Positions 48,673 through 62,284 of a stretch of 64,000 nucleotides of DNA are shown piece after piece. A program made the translations under genes and the position numbers. The first letter of the stretch is position 1. Every line of letters begins with the position of its first letter. The DNA is taken from contig OX637620.1 in the NCBI GenBank assembly GCA_951802195.1, positions 1,178,001-1,242,000 of the forward strand, given 5' to 3'. Under the pieces are notes generated by a model, which ran no database searches, was not told the origin of the DNA, and saw nothing but the letters and a program-made list of their open reading frames with translations. The DNA comes from Tausonia pullulans. Lineage: Eukaryota; Basidiomycota; Tremellomycetes; Cystofilobasidiales; Mrakiaceae.

Positions 48673-51600
48673 TCACCAACCCCTCCTTGCGCCTCCCTTG
48701 CCCCACTTGCCAAACAAGAACGTCTGTATTTTTTTGTGTGGAAGGAAGCAGTCAAGAATCGGGTTGTCGTCGGCTTAGCGTCACAACTTACAGTCATAAA
48801 CTCGTGGAGCTCCCGATCTGCGGGTGATTTCGTCAGCAAGCTCGTCCCTCAATTTGAGACAAAGGCCAGAACTCACACGCCGTATACTTGTTCATGCTGT
48901 GGTTCGAGTCGGAGAACATACGGAACTCATACCGTCGGACTTTCTCGAGCGTGAACTTCTCGATCAGCGAGGCCGAGTTGGCGTAGTGGACGTTGTCGTC
49001 GCCCGAGCCGTGGGCGAGGAGATAGTCGGCGTGGTGGAAGGCCGTCACGTTGTTGACGCCGGACTGCTTGTACCCAGCCTCGTTCTCGTCTGGCGTGAGC
49101 ATGTAGCGCTCGGTGCTTTGGGGGAGGGGGGAGAAGGAAAGATGAAACCAAGTTCGAAATGAGCGGAAGAAGAACACATACTAGATCGAGTCATAAAACT
49201 GTTGAGCAGAAGAGGGCCAAGTCAGCACGTGTCCTCTCATATCTTTGTGGACCACTTACCCTCCAGTCCGTAACGGGAGCCACAGAGATAGCGAGCGAGA
49301 CGATGCCCGAGTCGGCTTCGAGGACCTTGGCGGCCAGATACCCTCCAAATGACCAGCCCCAGATGCCGACGCGGGCCCGCGAGATATATTTTTTTTCCGC
49401 GGCCCACTGACGGGCAACCTCAATCTGGTCCTCAGCCTCATACTGGCCGAGCTTACCGCGGACAGGGTTGCTGTAGGACAAGGGGATTGAGCACGGCTTC
49501 CAATGCAGGGCAGGCTGGCGATTTACCGGAGATCTCGACCCTTAAAACCAGTACCACGGCCGTCGACTACGAGGACGACGTACCTAGAACGGACGAAGCT
49601 AGTCAGCAATCGCACTTAGAGGCATGTACAGACAAGCAGACCCGACCGCACTTCAACTCAGTTGCGAGATAGTGTGCCCAGGAGAGCGAGAACCGGACGT
49701 CGACCGACTGGGACCCAGGTCCTCCGTAGGCTGGAAGAGAGCGAAGACTAGTCAACTTTGCCCAAGAAGTAACATCCACTGAGAGAGGGACGTACGAGCG
49801 AGGAGAAGAGGGTACTTGGTCTTGCCGCTCTCGTCCATGTTGGGCGGGCGGATTTCCTTGACGTTGAGCTCTAGAGATGCAAAGGACGTAAGGAGTGCAC
49901 GCGCTCGAGTTTTTCGACAATGACGACGAACCATAGCCATTGGATATGACGCTTAGCTGGTTAGTCGTAGGGAGGATGAAAGAATTGAGCGTTGCATTGA
50001 GCTCCTTGTTGGTCTCCAGGACATAGTTAATCTCTGCCGGCCGTATCACTTCGGATCAACCAGCGACCTATAATGAAATGGGAGGGGCTCGACCCACTTT
50101 TATTCTCAATCGAGACAATCTTCTGGTATGGCACCTCTGGCCCGAGCGAGCTGAGAACGTAGTAACCGACCTTCGGCGAGAAGGAGGCCGAGTAGTAACC
50201 CGGGCGGGATGCGTCCGTGAGGGGCGTCACCTTCGGCTTGAAACTGGAGAGCTCGGACTGGGTGAGCGTTGGGAGTGGGAGTGCGGCCGAGTAAATGTGC
50301 CGCTCAATGCTCGGGTTTGCAGCCGTGAAATAGACGAGGCCTCGACGGAGATCAATCGCTTCGATGCCGTTGGTGATCTCCCAGGCACCCTCGGTGATCC
50401 AGACAGGTGCCGAAACGTTCGAGGCAAAGTAGGCGATGTGGTTGAAGCCCTCGGGAGTCGGGAGGACGTCAAGATAGCCCTGGGCATAAGCCATGACGTT
50501 CTGATTCTGTTGAGGTGGTGAAGAATCAGAAAGAATCGATTGTGATGATGCTGGAAGCGTAGACTCGCCTCCTCAATCCATCCTTGGCCCCCCGACAGCT
50601 TCCGGACGACCGAACCCATCAACATGCCACTACTGGCCTCGTCTCCATCGATATCAAACACCACAACCTGTCCGTTGGCGGCAGACCTGTCAGCCTCCTT
50701 GACGAGCAGTTTGCGGCCGGCCTTCTCAATCCAAGCGACCTCGAAGAGGACCTGGTTCGTCTGGGGCAGCATGCCGGGCCAGCTCAGGTTCGTGACCGCC
50801 TGGGAGCCTGTGACATCGTCGGTCGCAAAGGCAGCGTCGACAAGCTTCTTGTACGTCGGGAGGGAGAAGAGGTGGACGGTGACGAGGGGGTTGGAGTATC
50901 CTGGTCCACGAACACCCTCTGGTCAGTCATCGAGGGGTCAGTAGTAGGTTAGGTTTCTGCTAACCAGGCTTCGGGTATCTGCGTGTGGAAGGAAGAAAGG
51001 CGAAAGGGATCAGCGTCTGCGCGAGAGGACTAGACTGGAAGGTAACCGATCTCACTTCATGACGACCTCTTTCGGGTAAGGCTTGACCTCGCTGGTGCTG
51101 GGGTCCGGGTCGTAAACGGGGTATTCAAACGTCGGCACGTCCGTCTCGTCCGACCGCAGAAATGCAATTTCTTGTCCAGTGGGGGAGAACCAGAGCGCCG
51201 AATCGGCGGAGAAGACCTCCTCCTCGTAGACCCAGTCCGGAACACCGTTGAAGACGGATGTCGTCCCATCTGTGGTAACTCTGATGGGTTTCCCCACTCC
51301 CTTGCCGGATATGGCATCGTCAGGGAGGACGTAGAGGTCGTTAGAGTCGACGAAGGCGAGGCCGTGTCCGACGGGCGCCCAGGTTGCGTAGGCGATCGTC
51401 GGCGGGTACGCAGGCTTGGAGACCGGGTAGGTCGTCCCATCGATAATGCAGTGGACCCAGACGTTGGCGTGCGAGCTCCAACGCCATTGCTAAAGGGGAG
51501 GAAGTTGGAGTCAGCTAGGCTGGACCGTGCGAGCTCTCTATTTTGAAGGAGCCTTCAGGACCTGACCTGGACTTTGTCGCTGGACGTCCAAGTAGATTCA

Positions 51601-52424
51601 ATCAGCTTGTGAGACGACCCTTTTGTGAGAGAGATAAGTAGAGTCTTTACCTCTTCAGCAGAACAAAATGCATGTCGGGCGAGAGCGCCCAGTCTGAGAA
51701 CTCGATGCGCTTGCCGAACGGGTCAACGACAAGGGTAGCGTTGAGGAGACTAATGGAAGACTCGAACAGATCAGCTACGTGGCAGAGCTGAAGCCGTGGT
51801 ATGAGCTAGTGATTCACAGCTTGGTCGAGTTCCGGTCGGTCACGTCCTCAAGGTAGATATTGCCGCTCTTGTCCCTGGTGGAGAAAATGCCGTCACCAGC
51901 CTCCTTGTTCCAGTCGATGGTCGTCCGCTTGGGACTGAACGTCCCATTCATCACATGATCGAGCGTTAGGTGCTGTCGAACGGTCGATGAGGCCATACGG
52001 GAGAAGGGCGCGCGCCACGAGCCCGCGGCCAGCGAGCCGATGAGGAGCGCGAATAGGAGGAGGGATCCGATAATTATAATGGGGCGCCGGCGGTTGGACT
52101 GGAGTATGGAACATCGTTAGTCCTCACAAGGCTGGAGGAAGCACAGCACGACATAGCACAGCGGACCTTGCTGCTCGGACGCGCCCGCCAGTGGCTGGGC
52201 CCGCCCCCCTCGCGACCGTCCTCCATGTCATCCTCGGCATCGAAGCGGTCCTTCCCCTCTAGATCGTCCCAGAAGCTCGCTGTCGAGCTCGGGAGGGACG
52301 TTGTCGAGCCGAAGAGGATTGGAGGCTGGGCGGGGAGGGGGGCTGCGTCCCCCTGTTGCTGCTGCTGCTGGAGGCCAGCGTCCTCTGCGTCGCCAGCGAG
52401 GCGAGAGTAAGGGGTTGGAACCAT
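48673..52424 (-). CDS. DAP2: Dipeptidyl aminopeptidase, DAP2/DPP-IV type, type II membrane protein
   Basis: A vacuolar or cell-surface serine peptidase removing X-Pro/X-Ala dipeptides. A cytosolic N-terminus with six Gln and acidic text is followed by one membrane span (IIIIGSLLLFALLIGSLAAG). The beta-propeller has TTIDWNKEAGDGIFSTRDKS, VYEEEVFSADSALWFSPTG, FLRSDETDVPTFEYPVYDP and Asn-rich glycosylation sites. The hydrolase domain has PYGGPGSQSVDVRFSLSWAH, VDGRGTGFKGRDLR, the nucleophile GIWGWSFGGYLAAK, the acid HGSGDDNVHYANS and the histidine SDSNHSMNKYTAYRELHEFM. The last exon gives WGKGGARRGW and a stop. The double Glu of DPP-IV (VYEEEVF) is present. About twelve introns. All triad residues are there, so it should be active. 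Confidence 0.92.
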
Positions 52425-53167
52425 ATGTTTGTATGCTCTCTCCTGGTTAAATTACGACAGGCGTGGCGGCGAGGTTGGGAGGCGAAGGTGGGAAGGGTGG
52501 TCGTGGTTCTTAAGCGAGGAACGCGATGGGAGCCACGACTGGTCTCGCTGTCCGCATGAGGCCGACCTGTTCGCGCACGGGATCCGCTTGGCCGCGTGGG
52601 ACGCGATGTGTTTCTGCGCGTTGCGCTGCTGGCGGATCTCTCTTTCTCATCTGCCATTTGCCAGCAGGCTTTCAAAGAGAATGAATCAATTGAATCTATT
52701 GAATACAGTTTTGAAAAGAGAAAAAAAAACGAGCGCCTCCGTCCCTATTTTTCCTCCAAACTCTGGCTCATCCCCTTCTTCCTCCTCTTCCGCCCTTCCT
52801 TGTCCCACACTTCTCCCCCAGCGAGTGTAGGTAGGCTTAACGAAGGGTAAAAGGGAGAGGAGGGGAAGGAGGGAGGATGATAGCAAAGCAAAGATAACAG
52901 AAAGAGTAAGGGGTGGGAAAGGAAGGCGAAAGTCGATCTATACAGCTAGAGGGGCAAGCGAAAAGAGGCAACACAGTAGAATGGGGGAGAGAGAGGAGAG
53001 GATGAGCTAGTATGATTAAGGCGAGAAAAAGAGAAAAAGGGGGGGCAATCACGGCTGTCCTGATGGGGAAAGACTTTGTTGAAGGAAGAGGGAATGTCTG
53101 AGGCAAAAACAGAAAGAAAAAAAAAGCGAAGGGAAGGCAGAAGATGAGAAGCCGGATGATAACAGTA

Positions 53168-55697
53168 TCACTCGTCCACCTCAACATTGGCCATGCCAGA
53201 CTCATCCCAGTCCCGCCTGACTTCGCCAGCGTCCTTGACGAGCTCCTCGAGGCCCTGCCAGCTCTGAATGCTCTCTTTAAGAAGGGAAGAGTAACTCTTG
53301 AGCAGCATGTGGGCATCCCGCGGGGCCGGGGCCGAGTGAGCAAGCAACGCCGGGTTCGAGTGTCGACGGAGCGAGAGGAGGAGGTCATTGGCCGACGAGG
53401 AGAAGTGCTTGGAGTTGGGCGAGATGATCCCCGAAGACGTCGCCGAATGAGGGAAGGTGTGGATCGTCTCGCGCCGAGCGGCTTGCGCCGCCATTGGAAT
53501 CGAGGGAAGCGACTTAGAGTGCGGCGCCGGAGGCGAGTGCTTGCTGGGGTTCGGGTGTCCACCCGCCTGGTATGACGGCGGGAGCGTCGTCGTCGAGGCC
53601 ACCGACGCCTGCTGCGGTGGTAAGATAGGCGACGACGTTGACATTCCAGGGCTAACGAGCGTCTCGAGTCCGGGCCGCATCGGCGGTAGCGAGAGGGGTG
53701 ACTTTTGAGGCGAGACGGGGCCGGAGTGGGCCCTCAGCGGGGGGAGGTGAATTGTAGGGTTGCTTTCACTCGCGCTGCCGTTCGCCAATTGGGGAAGCGC
53801 TGAGGGCGTCGAAGACGGTGAAGGTGGACCAGAGTGTGGATGGTGAGCCGAGTGGTGGAGAGGCGAGTAGGATCGCGAGGGAGGAGGGAGCACGGAGTAG
53901 GGTGGACCGGACGAGGCGCTCGACGCGACCGCAGGAGCAGCTGACGACGACGATACTGCGGCAGGGCTCATCACCCGAGTTTGCCATGGGTCGGATAGGG
54001 CGACGAGTGAAGAAGCCGCGGCAGCCTGCCGGAGCGAGTCAGCATGCGCCGTGACAGTGACGGTGTGAGACGAGCGGCCCCCATGTGCAGACGACGAGCC
54101 CGGCATCTCCACCGCCTGGTGAAGAGGGTCGAGGGGGGTTAATCCGGCAGTTGCGGCGACGGCGACAGGCCCGATCCCCGATGACGAGGATGTCATGGCG
54201 ATGGATCCTGGCGAGACGCCCGGAAAGCCAGCGTGCGATATGTCATGGTATGCAGGGAGGCCGAAAAGCTGAGGAACCGACGGGATCGTCGGTCGCGGCG
54301 GCGGGGTCGCGGTAGCATGTGCGCCGTCGTCAGCGCCATCGACGGCTGAAGCTCGGCGAGACCCGGCAAGCGGGGGCTCAAGGAGCGGGCGGAGGTGGTC
54401 AGACCACTGCCGTGTGGCGAAGTGCAGGCCCAAAGGAAATTTTTGATGAGGAAGGGAACAAGAGGCATGAGGTGTCGTCAGCAAGGGTGTTCATTTATCC
54501 GCGGACGGAAGATTGAGTTCAGAATTGCTACAAGCGTGCCAGCAAATGTCGATGATGGAACAGGCTCAGAAGAGGCAAAAAGGGCGGTGGCGGTGGCCAT
54601 CCAAAGGGCTCGGCGCTTAGTACGTCAGCGAGCCTGGGCCCTCTAATGCGCGGCGAGCGACCGTCTCGCCGAAAGTGAGACGGGCGTCCATGTCGCACGG
54701 CCGGGTGACAACAATGGCAGCAACCGCGCGGACGGAGGGGAGTACGTCGACACTCTCTTTTGAAGAGCGCTCCTCTTCTCTTCGCAGCGTCCCTCGGGAG
54801 AGCAGCGAAGGAAGGAGATCGATGCGATGGATGCGAAAGGTGCGGAAACAACGAGGCAACCAAACATACCTCGACCGAGTGACTCTTCCATCGTTCCAGC
54901 TCCGACAGCGCCCGTTCGACGCCCTCGTCGTCCTCATCGCCGTCTTCAGTCCCAGTCCCTACTCCACCTTCTCCGTCGCCGCCTGCTCCAAGCATGGTCT
55001 CCCCACCAGCGAGCGTCAAGGATGTGCTGGACACCCTCCGGGCTGTCTTGTCCCGGCCCTGTTTCGCCTGGGCGAGCGCGGCAAGCTTACGCTTGAGCGA
55101 CGCCGGACCAGGGCCTGGCTCGGACAAGGACGACTGGAGCTCGCTGCTGCTCACGCCGAGGCCGTGGTTGTAGCCATTTCCATTGCTGAGCAAGGGGAAC
55201 GACGGCGAGAACCTGCTCGGGGCCGCTGCTTCGACAACATGCGCAAAGCCGGCTGCCATCCTCGCTGACGTCGGGCTCGCGCGTGGAGAGACCGAGGGAG
55301 CCGGTGAGGGCGAAGAGAGGCCCGCTGCCGAATATGAGCGAAACTTGATGCGCTTGCCGTCAAAGAAGACTCGGTCGGAGGCGGACTCGTCATCCATCGT
55401 CGGCGGCGGCAGGATGAACGTTGACCCGGGCCCGTGGGCGGGTGCCGGCGGGGGAGGGTAGAAGGGCGACGCTCGGGCAGTTTGCTCATCGGCTGGGTGC
55501 GTCGCGCGTCGACGGTTTAGGTCGGCAAGTAGAGGTGGCGACGGCAGCCCCCGTCCTCCTGCTGGTCGGACGTCGGCAGGGTCGGCGGCCGCAGAGAGAA
55601 GCGAGACGGCGACGTCAGACGAGACGGATGGGGCTGGAAGGGGATACGTGGTATGGGAGGAGGACAATGGACCTGCTCCAGACGTGTCGGGGAGCAT
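53168..55697 (-). CDS. Pro/Ser-rich protein of unknown function
   Basis: Two long coding blocks joined by introns. The first starts MLPDTSGAGPLSSSHTTYPL and has DRVFFDGKRIKFRSYSAAGL, SLKRKLAALAQAKQGRDKTA and an acidic end with ALSELERWKSHSVE. A middle exon probably holds MDARLTFGETVARRALEGPG. The second block is Ser/Pro/His-rich and disordered, then ends with a helical segment: LLLSLRRHSNPALLAHSA, HMLLKSYSSLLKESIQSWQG and LEELVKDAGEVRRDWDESGM. Low complexity and a conserved-looking helical end recall nuclear regulators, but no domain is recognised. The start is the first ATG after a long 5' leader; the frame is open up to 56354. Exon borders in the middle (54480-54890) are uncertain. Confidence 0.5.
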
Positions 55698-58163
55698 GCC
55701 GAAAAGGAAGGGGGGGGAGGAATAGAGGGCTGGGCGTGGGTTGTGCCACACGGCGGGAGCGAGGGAGAGGGGGACGACAGCCAGAAGTAGAAGGGGCAGC
55801 GAGGGGGAGGCGGTCGAGAGCGGAGCCGGAGAGCGAGCGAGCGAGGTAGAGAGAGAAGGCCGGAAGAGAGACACGTGTATGATCTTTTGGAGGCAAGGGG
55901 ATGATGGTGGACGAGAGAGTAGTTGGAGTGGGGAGAGAGCAGCGATAGACGACTCAGCGAGGGCGGGTTCGAGGCCGTCGGAGGGAAGGGCCAGCCCAGG
56001 CGGGCGAGGCGTCTTGGCTGAAGAGCGACCGTGAGCGGTTGGGCTGGGCGGGCGGAAGAGAACCAGCGAGCAGCCCCTCGTTTTTGAGGAGCTGATCGAC
56101 ACCCATCTCGCAGCAAACAAGGTCTCGCCCCCTTCCTTCCCCACGTTCCCTAGTGCTCGTAAGAGAAGAGGGAGATCCCTTTCCTGTGGACCCCTCTCTC
56201 GCAGTAGCATCTCTGTCAAGCGAGCGGCAGACGGCGGCCCAGAACAACGGCAACTGCGAAGAGCCGGATCACACCGATCCGAGAAGGAATGCTGGGCTTG
56301 GGTTTCTCGGTTCGAGGCCCTCTCTTCAAAATTCGCCCTAGCACTTCTAGCCAATCGTCAATCCCTGCCTTGCCATGTTGTCTCGTTCTGCGAACCTTTC
56401 CGCTCTTCCCTTGCCTCTCGCCTCCCTGCTGTCGCATTCCTTGCCCCTCGTCTACGGCTGGCACTTCGCCCCAGCCGAACGAAGCCGTTCGTCACTCGCC
56501 TCCTCTGGCTGTAGCCCGTCTGTAGAATCCGTCTTTCCCCCCTTTAGTCTCCACAGACTGCAGCCGCTGCCGCCGGCCCTCATCCATGGTCCACGCGCGC
56601 TGCCACCCTTTCTCCGCCCTGTAATCCGTTGACGAGTCATAGTGGTGCCCCTTCTTTCGCGTCTTGCTCTCACTTTCTTCCTCTATGACCATCGCCCTGC
56701 ATCCTTGGCCTAGTCCGAGTCGCGGCCGGTTCAGTCACCCTTTATTCTCGGTAGCCGATTGTCTCGGAGGCGAATGGCTTGCGCGCGAGAGAGCGAAGTT
56801 TAACATGATTCCCTTCTGGTCCTTGGACAAATCTCTTGCCTCTCTCCTCACTCTCCTCGCGCGGACGATCTCACATGTGCTCGAGCAGATACTAAGAGGA
56901 GTATGGAGCTCCCGCAAGGAGCAGGATCCCGGATCTGTCCGAGACCCCCCACCCGGGCCCCTGGGCCAGGATCTTATGGACTCCCCGCCTCGGCTCTGCG
57001 CCTGGCTACTTCCGCGCCTGCTCTCCGGCGCCCCCAACCTTGTCTTCTTACTCGACGCACTCCGGATGATCTGGGCGGTTCGCTTGCTCCGCATACCCTC
57101 TTCTTTGTGACATCTTTCGCCACGTCGTCCCACACTTCTTGCTTCGTTCTCATTCCCTCTCTTCCCGTTCGTCACTTGTTCCACACTCTTTTGCTTTCTC
57201 GTTCTTCCCCCTCTTGTCCCATCATGCCACACTCTCTTGACCCTTCTCGTCTCCTCCATCGTCCTCGCCCCTTTCCCCTAAAATGCTCGGCTCATTGAAT
57301 ATTTTGTTTTGCATTCTGCTTGAACTATTCAAATTCCACAACCCTACCCAAGACCTCGAGCGAACCCGTGTTAACTCCACCACTTCAGTTCCACTCCACT
57401 ACCGACATCTTTCTCTTCGTCCATCATCCTCAGCCCTCGAACACACAGACTAATCCTGTTACCCTGCGGCTGGGTGGGGCGCGCGCTTCCTCCTCTTCCA
57501 CGTCTCGCCCCCTTGTCAGACACTAGCCAACACGGACAACCGAGTCAGAGATCATGGGACTTCAATGGGCGAAATCTGTCGGTCTGGAGACTTATTCTTT
57601 TTATTTCAAGTCAATGATCAAGCATGGTGGGCTGTATGACTCTTTTGAAAGACAGCGGAAGTGGGGGAGGGACAGAATGTCCATGATACAAAGAGTGGGG
57701 GGAGGAGGTATTTTTTTTTGGGTGTATCTAAGTCATGAGCTATACACAGAGGACAAGGGGCCCCTACGAGCGATAGCGAGTCGCAGCTGTATGGAGGGAA
57801 AGCGAAAATGAAAGAAGAGGTGGAAGGAAAGCAAAAGATGGGTATGGACATAGGCCCATGAGAAAGGGCAAAGTTGTTGAAGGTCTATGTTCGCCCTGGG
57901 GTCCAATGTGGTTGCAAGCTTATTTCATATACCCACTCGACTCTACCCGCTCATATAAGGTTAACCTAGTGGCGTAAAAAGTACTACAAAGGGAGGACAA
58001 GGGATGAAAACTACTAGATTATAGGTCTCCGTGAATCGCTCCTTCCAACAAAAGTGTCCATGGTAAAGAGCGTTGATCGGAGATGACAGATGTAGGAGGT
58101 AAGGGAGATATAAAAGTACATGCAAGATGACCAGCTTTGTCGAGCGGTGGCTATATGGTCTAA
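55698..58163. other. Gene-poor region
   Basis: Contains the probable leader and promoter of the Pro/Ser-rich gene and then about 2 kb in which I find no gene. A 148-codon open frame on the plus strand (from 56664) has no recognisable domain and ordinary pyrimidine-driven composition. The AT content rises after about 57500. Confidence 0.45.
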
Positions 58164-58260
58164 TCATACTTCCCTACCCCTGACCTGCTTTTCACCCAGG
58201 ATCGTAGACGCGATCTTGCGGATCTCCTCGTCCGTGACAGGATCGAGGGCTGCGATCTTG
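58164..58260 (-). pseudogene. Orphan coding-like C-terminal fragment beside a tRNA gene
   Basis: Reading from a CAG acceptor-like site, the frame gives KIAALDPVTDEEIRKIASTI followed by LGEKQ and a stop 7 codons later. The composition (charged amphipathic helix) looks like a genuine protein end, unlike the surroundings. No upstream exon is visible: the tRNA-Gly gene lies on the other strand 87 bp away. I cannot name the parent gene. It may be a remnant, or chance. Confidence 0.25.
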
Positions 58261-58347
58261 CTGTACCTCCGCCTTCGGACGAATAAAAATGTGGGCGAGA
58301 AATTGACACATGTGTTATGTATTATCAATATTCTTAGTATATACAAG

Positions 58348-58428
58348 AATGGTGTGGTGAAGTGGCTATCATTGGTGCTTGCCATACGCAGCATGCACTA
58401 GGCCCGGGTTCAATTCCCGGCACCATTA
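58348..58428 (+). tRNA. tRNA-Gly (anticodon GCC) with a 9-nt intron
   Basis: Folding by hand gives a 7-bp acceptor stem (AATGGTG with CACCATT), discriminator A, D-stem GTGA with TCAT around an 8-nt loop containing GG, anticodon stem GGTGC with GCACT, anticodon GCC at 58381-58383, and T-stem CCGGG with CCCGG around TTCAATT. The anticodon loop is 16 nt as written. Removing nine bases (58385-58393) after position 37 gives the standard 7-nt loop, which is the canonical intron site. A run of six T follows at 58431-58436, the Pol III terminator. The internal A box (GGTGAAGTGGCTAT) and B box (GGGTTCAATTCCC) are recognisable. Confidence 0.85.
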
Positions 58429-59187
58429 AATTTTTTAATCTCACTCTCCTTCGTTTTGCCGCACGAATTATCTTTCATTCGCGTGTTGCAGAGGTCACAG
58501 CGGCGCTCCCGATGAGGTGCAGTGACGATTATCTGTCAGGCAGGGCAAAGAAACGAGCGCCGTCCAGAGAAACGACGCTCAGCAGCGATTGCGATGTCTG
58601 CTTGAAGTGGCGGCTTCCGTCCCGTGCAGGCTGGACCCTAGAGAAAAGCTGGCTGCTCCCAAGCTAGGAAAACTTCACGGCTCGAGTGAACTGCGAGTCC
58701 CGACAGTGTGATCATCTGCTAGATGTTTCGGTGCTCCGTAATTAATACGCGCATCACCACATGCCCCCAAGCCATACTTGCGCTACAAAGTTTGCCTTGT
58801 TTAAAGTCGCCCAGCTCAAGGAGGAGACGTGAGTCTGACGAGATGGTCTGAGGGGGACGAGCCAACCAGGGGACGCACCATCTTGCCCTCGCCCCACCTG
58901 TTCCCTCGCTCGCCTGCCTCTCTCCCTCCTCGCTCGCCTCTTTGGAACTAAACCGTCACCTTCGCCTTCCTCATCACGTCCGTTCTTCCGCCGCTCTCCC
59001 CTCCGCCCCCCTCCCTCTCATTTCTCCCTACTATTCACCCTCGCCCTTATCACCGCTCGTCCGGAGTCCAGCACAGGCCGGCTTTGCTGACCTCTTTCCC
59101 GCTCCCCTCCCTCTCCCTCCGTCCGTCTCCCTCCCTCTCGCCCTCCCCCGTCCCGTCCGCTCCCACTCTCTCTGCCTCTTATCCAGC
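58429..59187. other. Intergenic, with pyrimidine-rich leader of the next gene
   Basis: After the tRNA terminator no gene is visible. From about 58880 the plus strand becomes strongly pyrimidine-rich up to the next ATG, as in other 5' leaders of this genome. Confidence 0.5.
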
Positions 59188-59860
59188 ATGCGTCCCTCCC
59201 CCGTCTCGGCCCTCCGCGCGACCGCCCTCCTCCGCTCTGCCGCTCAGCGCCAGACGGGCCTTGTCCCCGGCTTCGCCCCCCACACGCTCAACACGGTTCA
59301 GGGCTCCCAGACCGGCCTCTACGCCCGGATCCTCAACGGTCGCTACAACGTCCTTGAGCGCCAGCGCCTGGCCCAGGCCGAGTTCAACGCCGGCGTCCCC
59401 GTCTACCTCATCGGAAACGGAAAGTACTACTTCCGTGAGTAGAGTGGGCGAGCGAGCCAGCGTCGCGTTAGGAGGTCGAGGAAGCGCGAGCGCGAGAGGG
59501 CCATTCGAGGTTGAGGTCGTCGCGCTCTCTCGTTCTCTCGCTGTCGCTCTTCTCCAGCTGGTCTTGCTTCTGGCTTCTTCGTGTACGTGACCCTGATCAC
59601 TGACATTCTCCCGTTTGCTCGTCGTCACGCCTCGTCGCTCGCCAGGCGTCCAGATGTTTGTCTTTGGTGTCTCGCTTGCCCTCTCCGGCAACGCCATGTA
59701 CGCTGCCCTCCAGGTACGTCACGCTTTCTTCCCCTTCTGGCTGCTTCCCTAGTCTGCCTGGCTGGGAGGCACCAGGGCCTGTCCCGAGGTGTTGGTCGCA
59801 CTCGTCGTCCGTCACGCCGACGCATTTGAGCTCATCCTGCTCGATGGCCCTCAGGTCTAA
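59188..59860 (+). CDS. Small single-span mitochondrial inner-membrane protein (COX7-like)
   Basis: Four exons encode about 110 residues. The N-terminus MRPSPVSALRATALLRSAAQ is a typical mitochondrial presequence (Arg, Ala, Ser, no acids). Then NVLERQRLAQAEFNAGVPVY and LIGNGKYYFPGLASGFF lead into one membrane span, FVFGVSLALSGNAMYAALQ. The last exon only adds Val and the stop. A short matrix segment of the type Q...(D/N)..VPV(Y/W)L followed by a single span is the layout of small cytochrome c oxidase subunits (VII class). I therefore call it COX7-like; other small respiratory-complex subunits are possible. Donor/acceptor of intron 2 was chosen to give a continuous span. Confidence 0.6.
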
Positions 59861-60853
59861 ATGCGCTGCTGCTGGGTCGAAGGATGGAAGGAGGGAGAGA
59901 GAGCGGCAAGGGGGGGAGGAGGGGGGATACTTCATGGATCACTTTCGATATTGGGGCCTTCCAGTTGCCCGACGACAGACAGACAGCCGGGGAGGAGGTT
60001 GTCTCCAAGACGGCGAGGGAGGGACGCGGAAGACAGAGGAAGAAGGAAGACGGGCGAGCTCTCTCGCTCTCGTCCTCGCGCTCTTCGCTCGTCTTCCATC
60101 TCGCTGCTCTGCCAGAAGGAGAAAGCGGATTCGGGTGACGGATCTGCCGACGAGCACGAGAGAGAGAGAGAGAGAGACCCATTCGACCGACATCTGCTCC
60201 GAGTTGCACCCACATCAGGGCGCCCGCCGCCTTCAGACAGGCGGGTCCGAGTGGCCCTTTTCAGCCGCGAGCCGCGCGATGCCTTCCGTTCATTCGTTCA
60301 GCTACAAAGCTCCATCACATTCGCGCATGATGCCTCGAAGCTTGGGACGGAACATTGAGCGAGAGATGGAAACGAGCCCGCGATGGGGGTTTCAAAAAAG
60401 GTCATGGTCTATCGTGCGGCGAGAGAAAGAGAGAGAGGATGGTGGGTGGATGGGAAGGGGGGCTTGAATGAAAGAGAGAAGCAAACAAGCAAACAAGCAG
60501 AGCGAGAGGCCGGCACAATGTAGACAAGAGAGGCGTTTTGGGGTGGAGAAGGAAAGGGTATAGGATCTCTGTCGATTGACACTTCCGCCGCCACTCTCAA
60601 CCTCGCTCATGATTCGTTCTCTCACATGCTCCGTCCAACCTCTCTCTTTCTACACTCCGGCACGCCACTCAGTACCTGACAGTGCGTCGAGCGGATATAA
60701 AAAGAGAGAGAGAGAGGAGAGGAGAGGAAGCGAGAGGGAACGACGAAGGGAGAAGAGAGGATGGAGTGTAAGACGTTTACGACCTGGGTGTCAGGGCATC
60801 TCGGTCAGTTTCCCTCGGGAGACAATACAATCTGAATCGAGCGCCAAGCTGAC
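59861..60853. other. Convergent intergenic region with GA microsatellites
   Basis: Lies between the 3' ends of the small mitochondrial protein gene and PRMT1. It holds a (GA)10 run at 60158-60177, a shorter AG run near 60703-60716, and generally purine-rich plus strand. No gene or RNA recognised. Confidence 0.6.

Positions 60854-62284
<1,431 letters not shown>

Noticed and set aside
56664-57110. A 148-codon plus-strand frame in the gene-poor region
   Set aside because: No recognisable domain, no splice signals and no match in style to neighbouring coding sequence.
60158-60177. GA microsatellite as a regulatory GAGA element
   Set aside because: It lies between two 3' ends, away from any promoter, so a simple repeat is the better reading.
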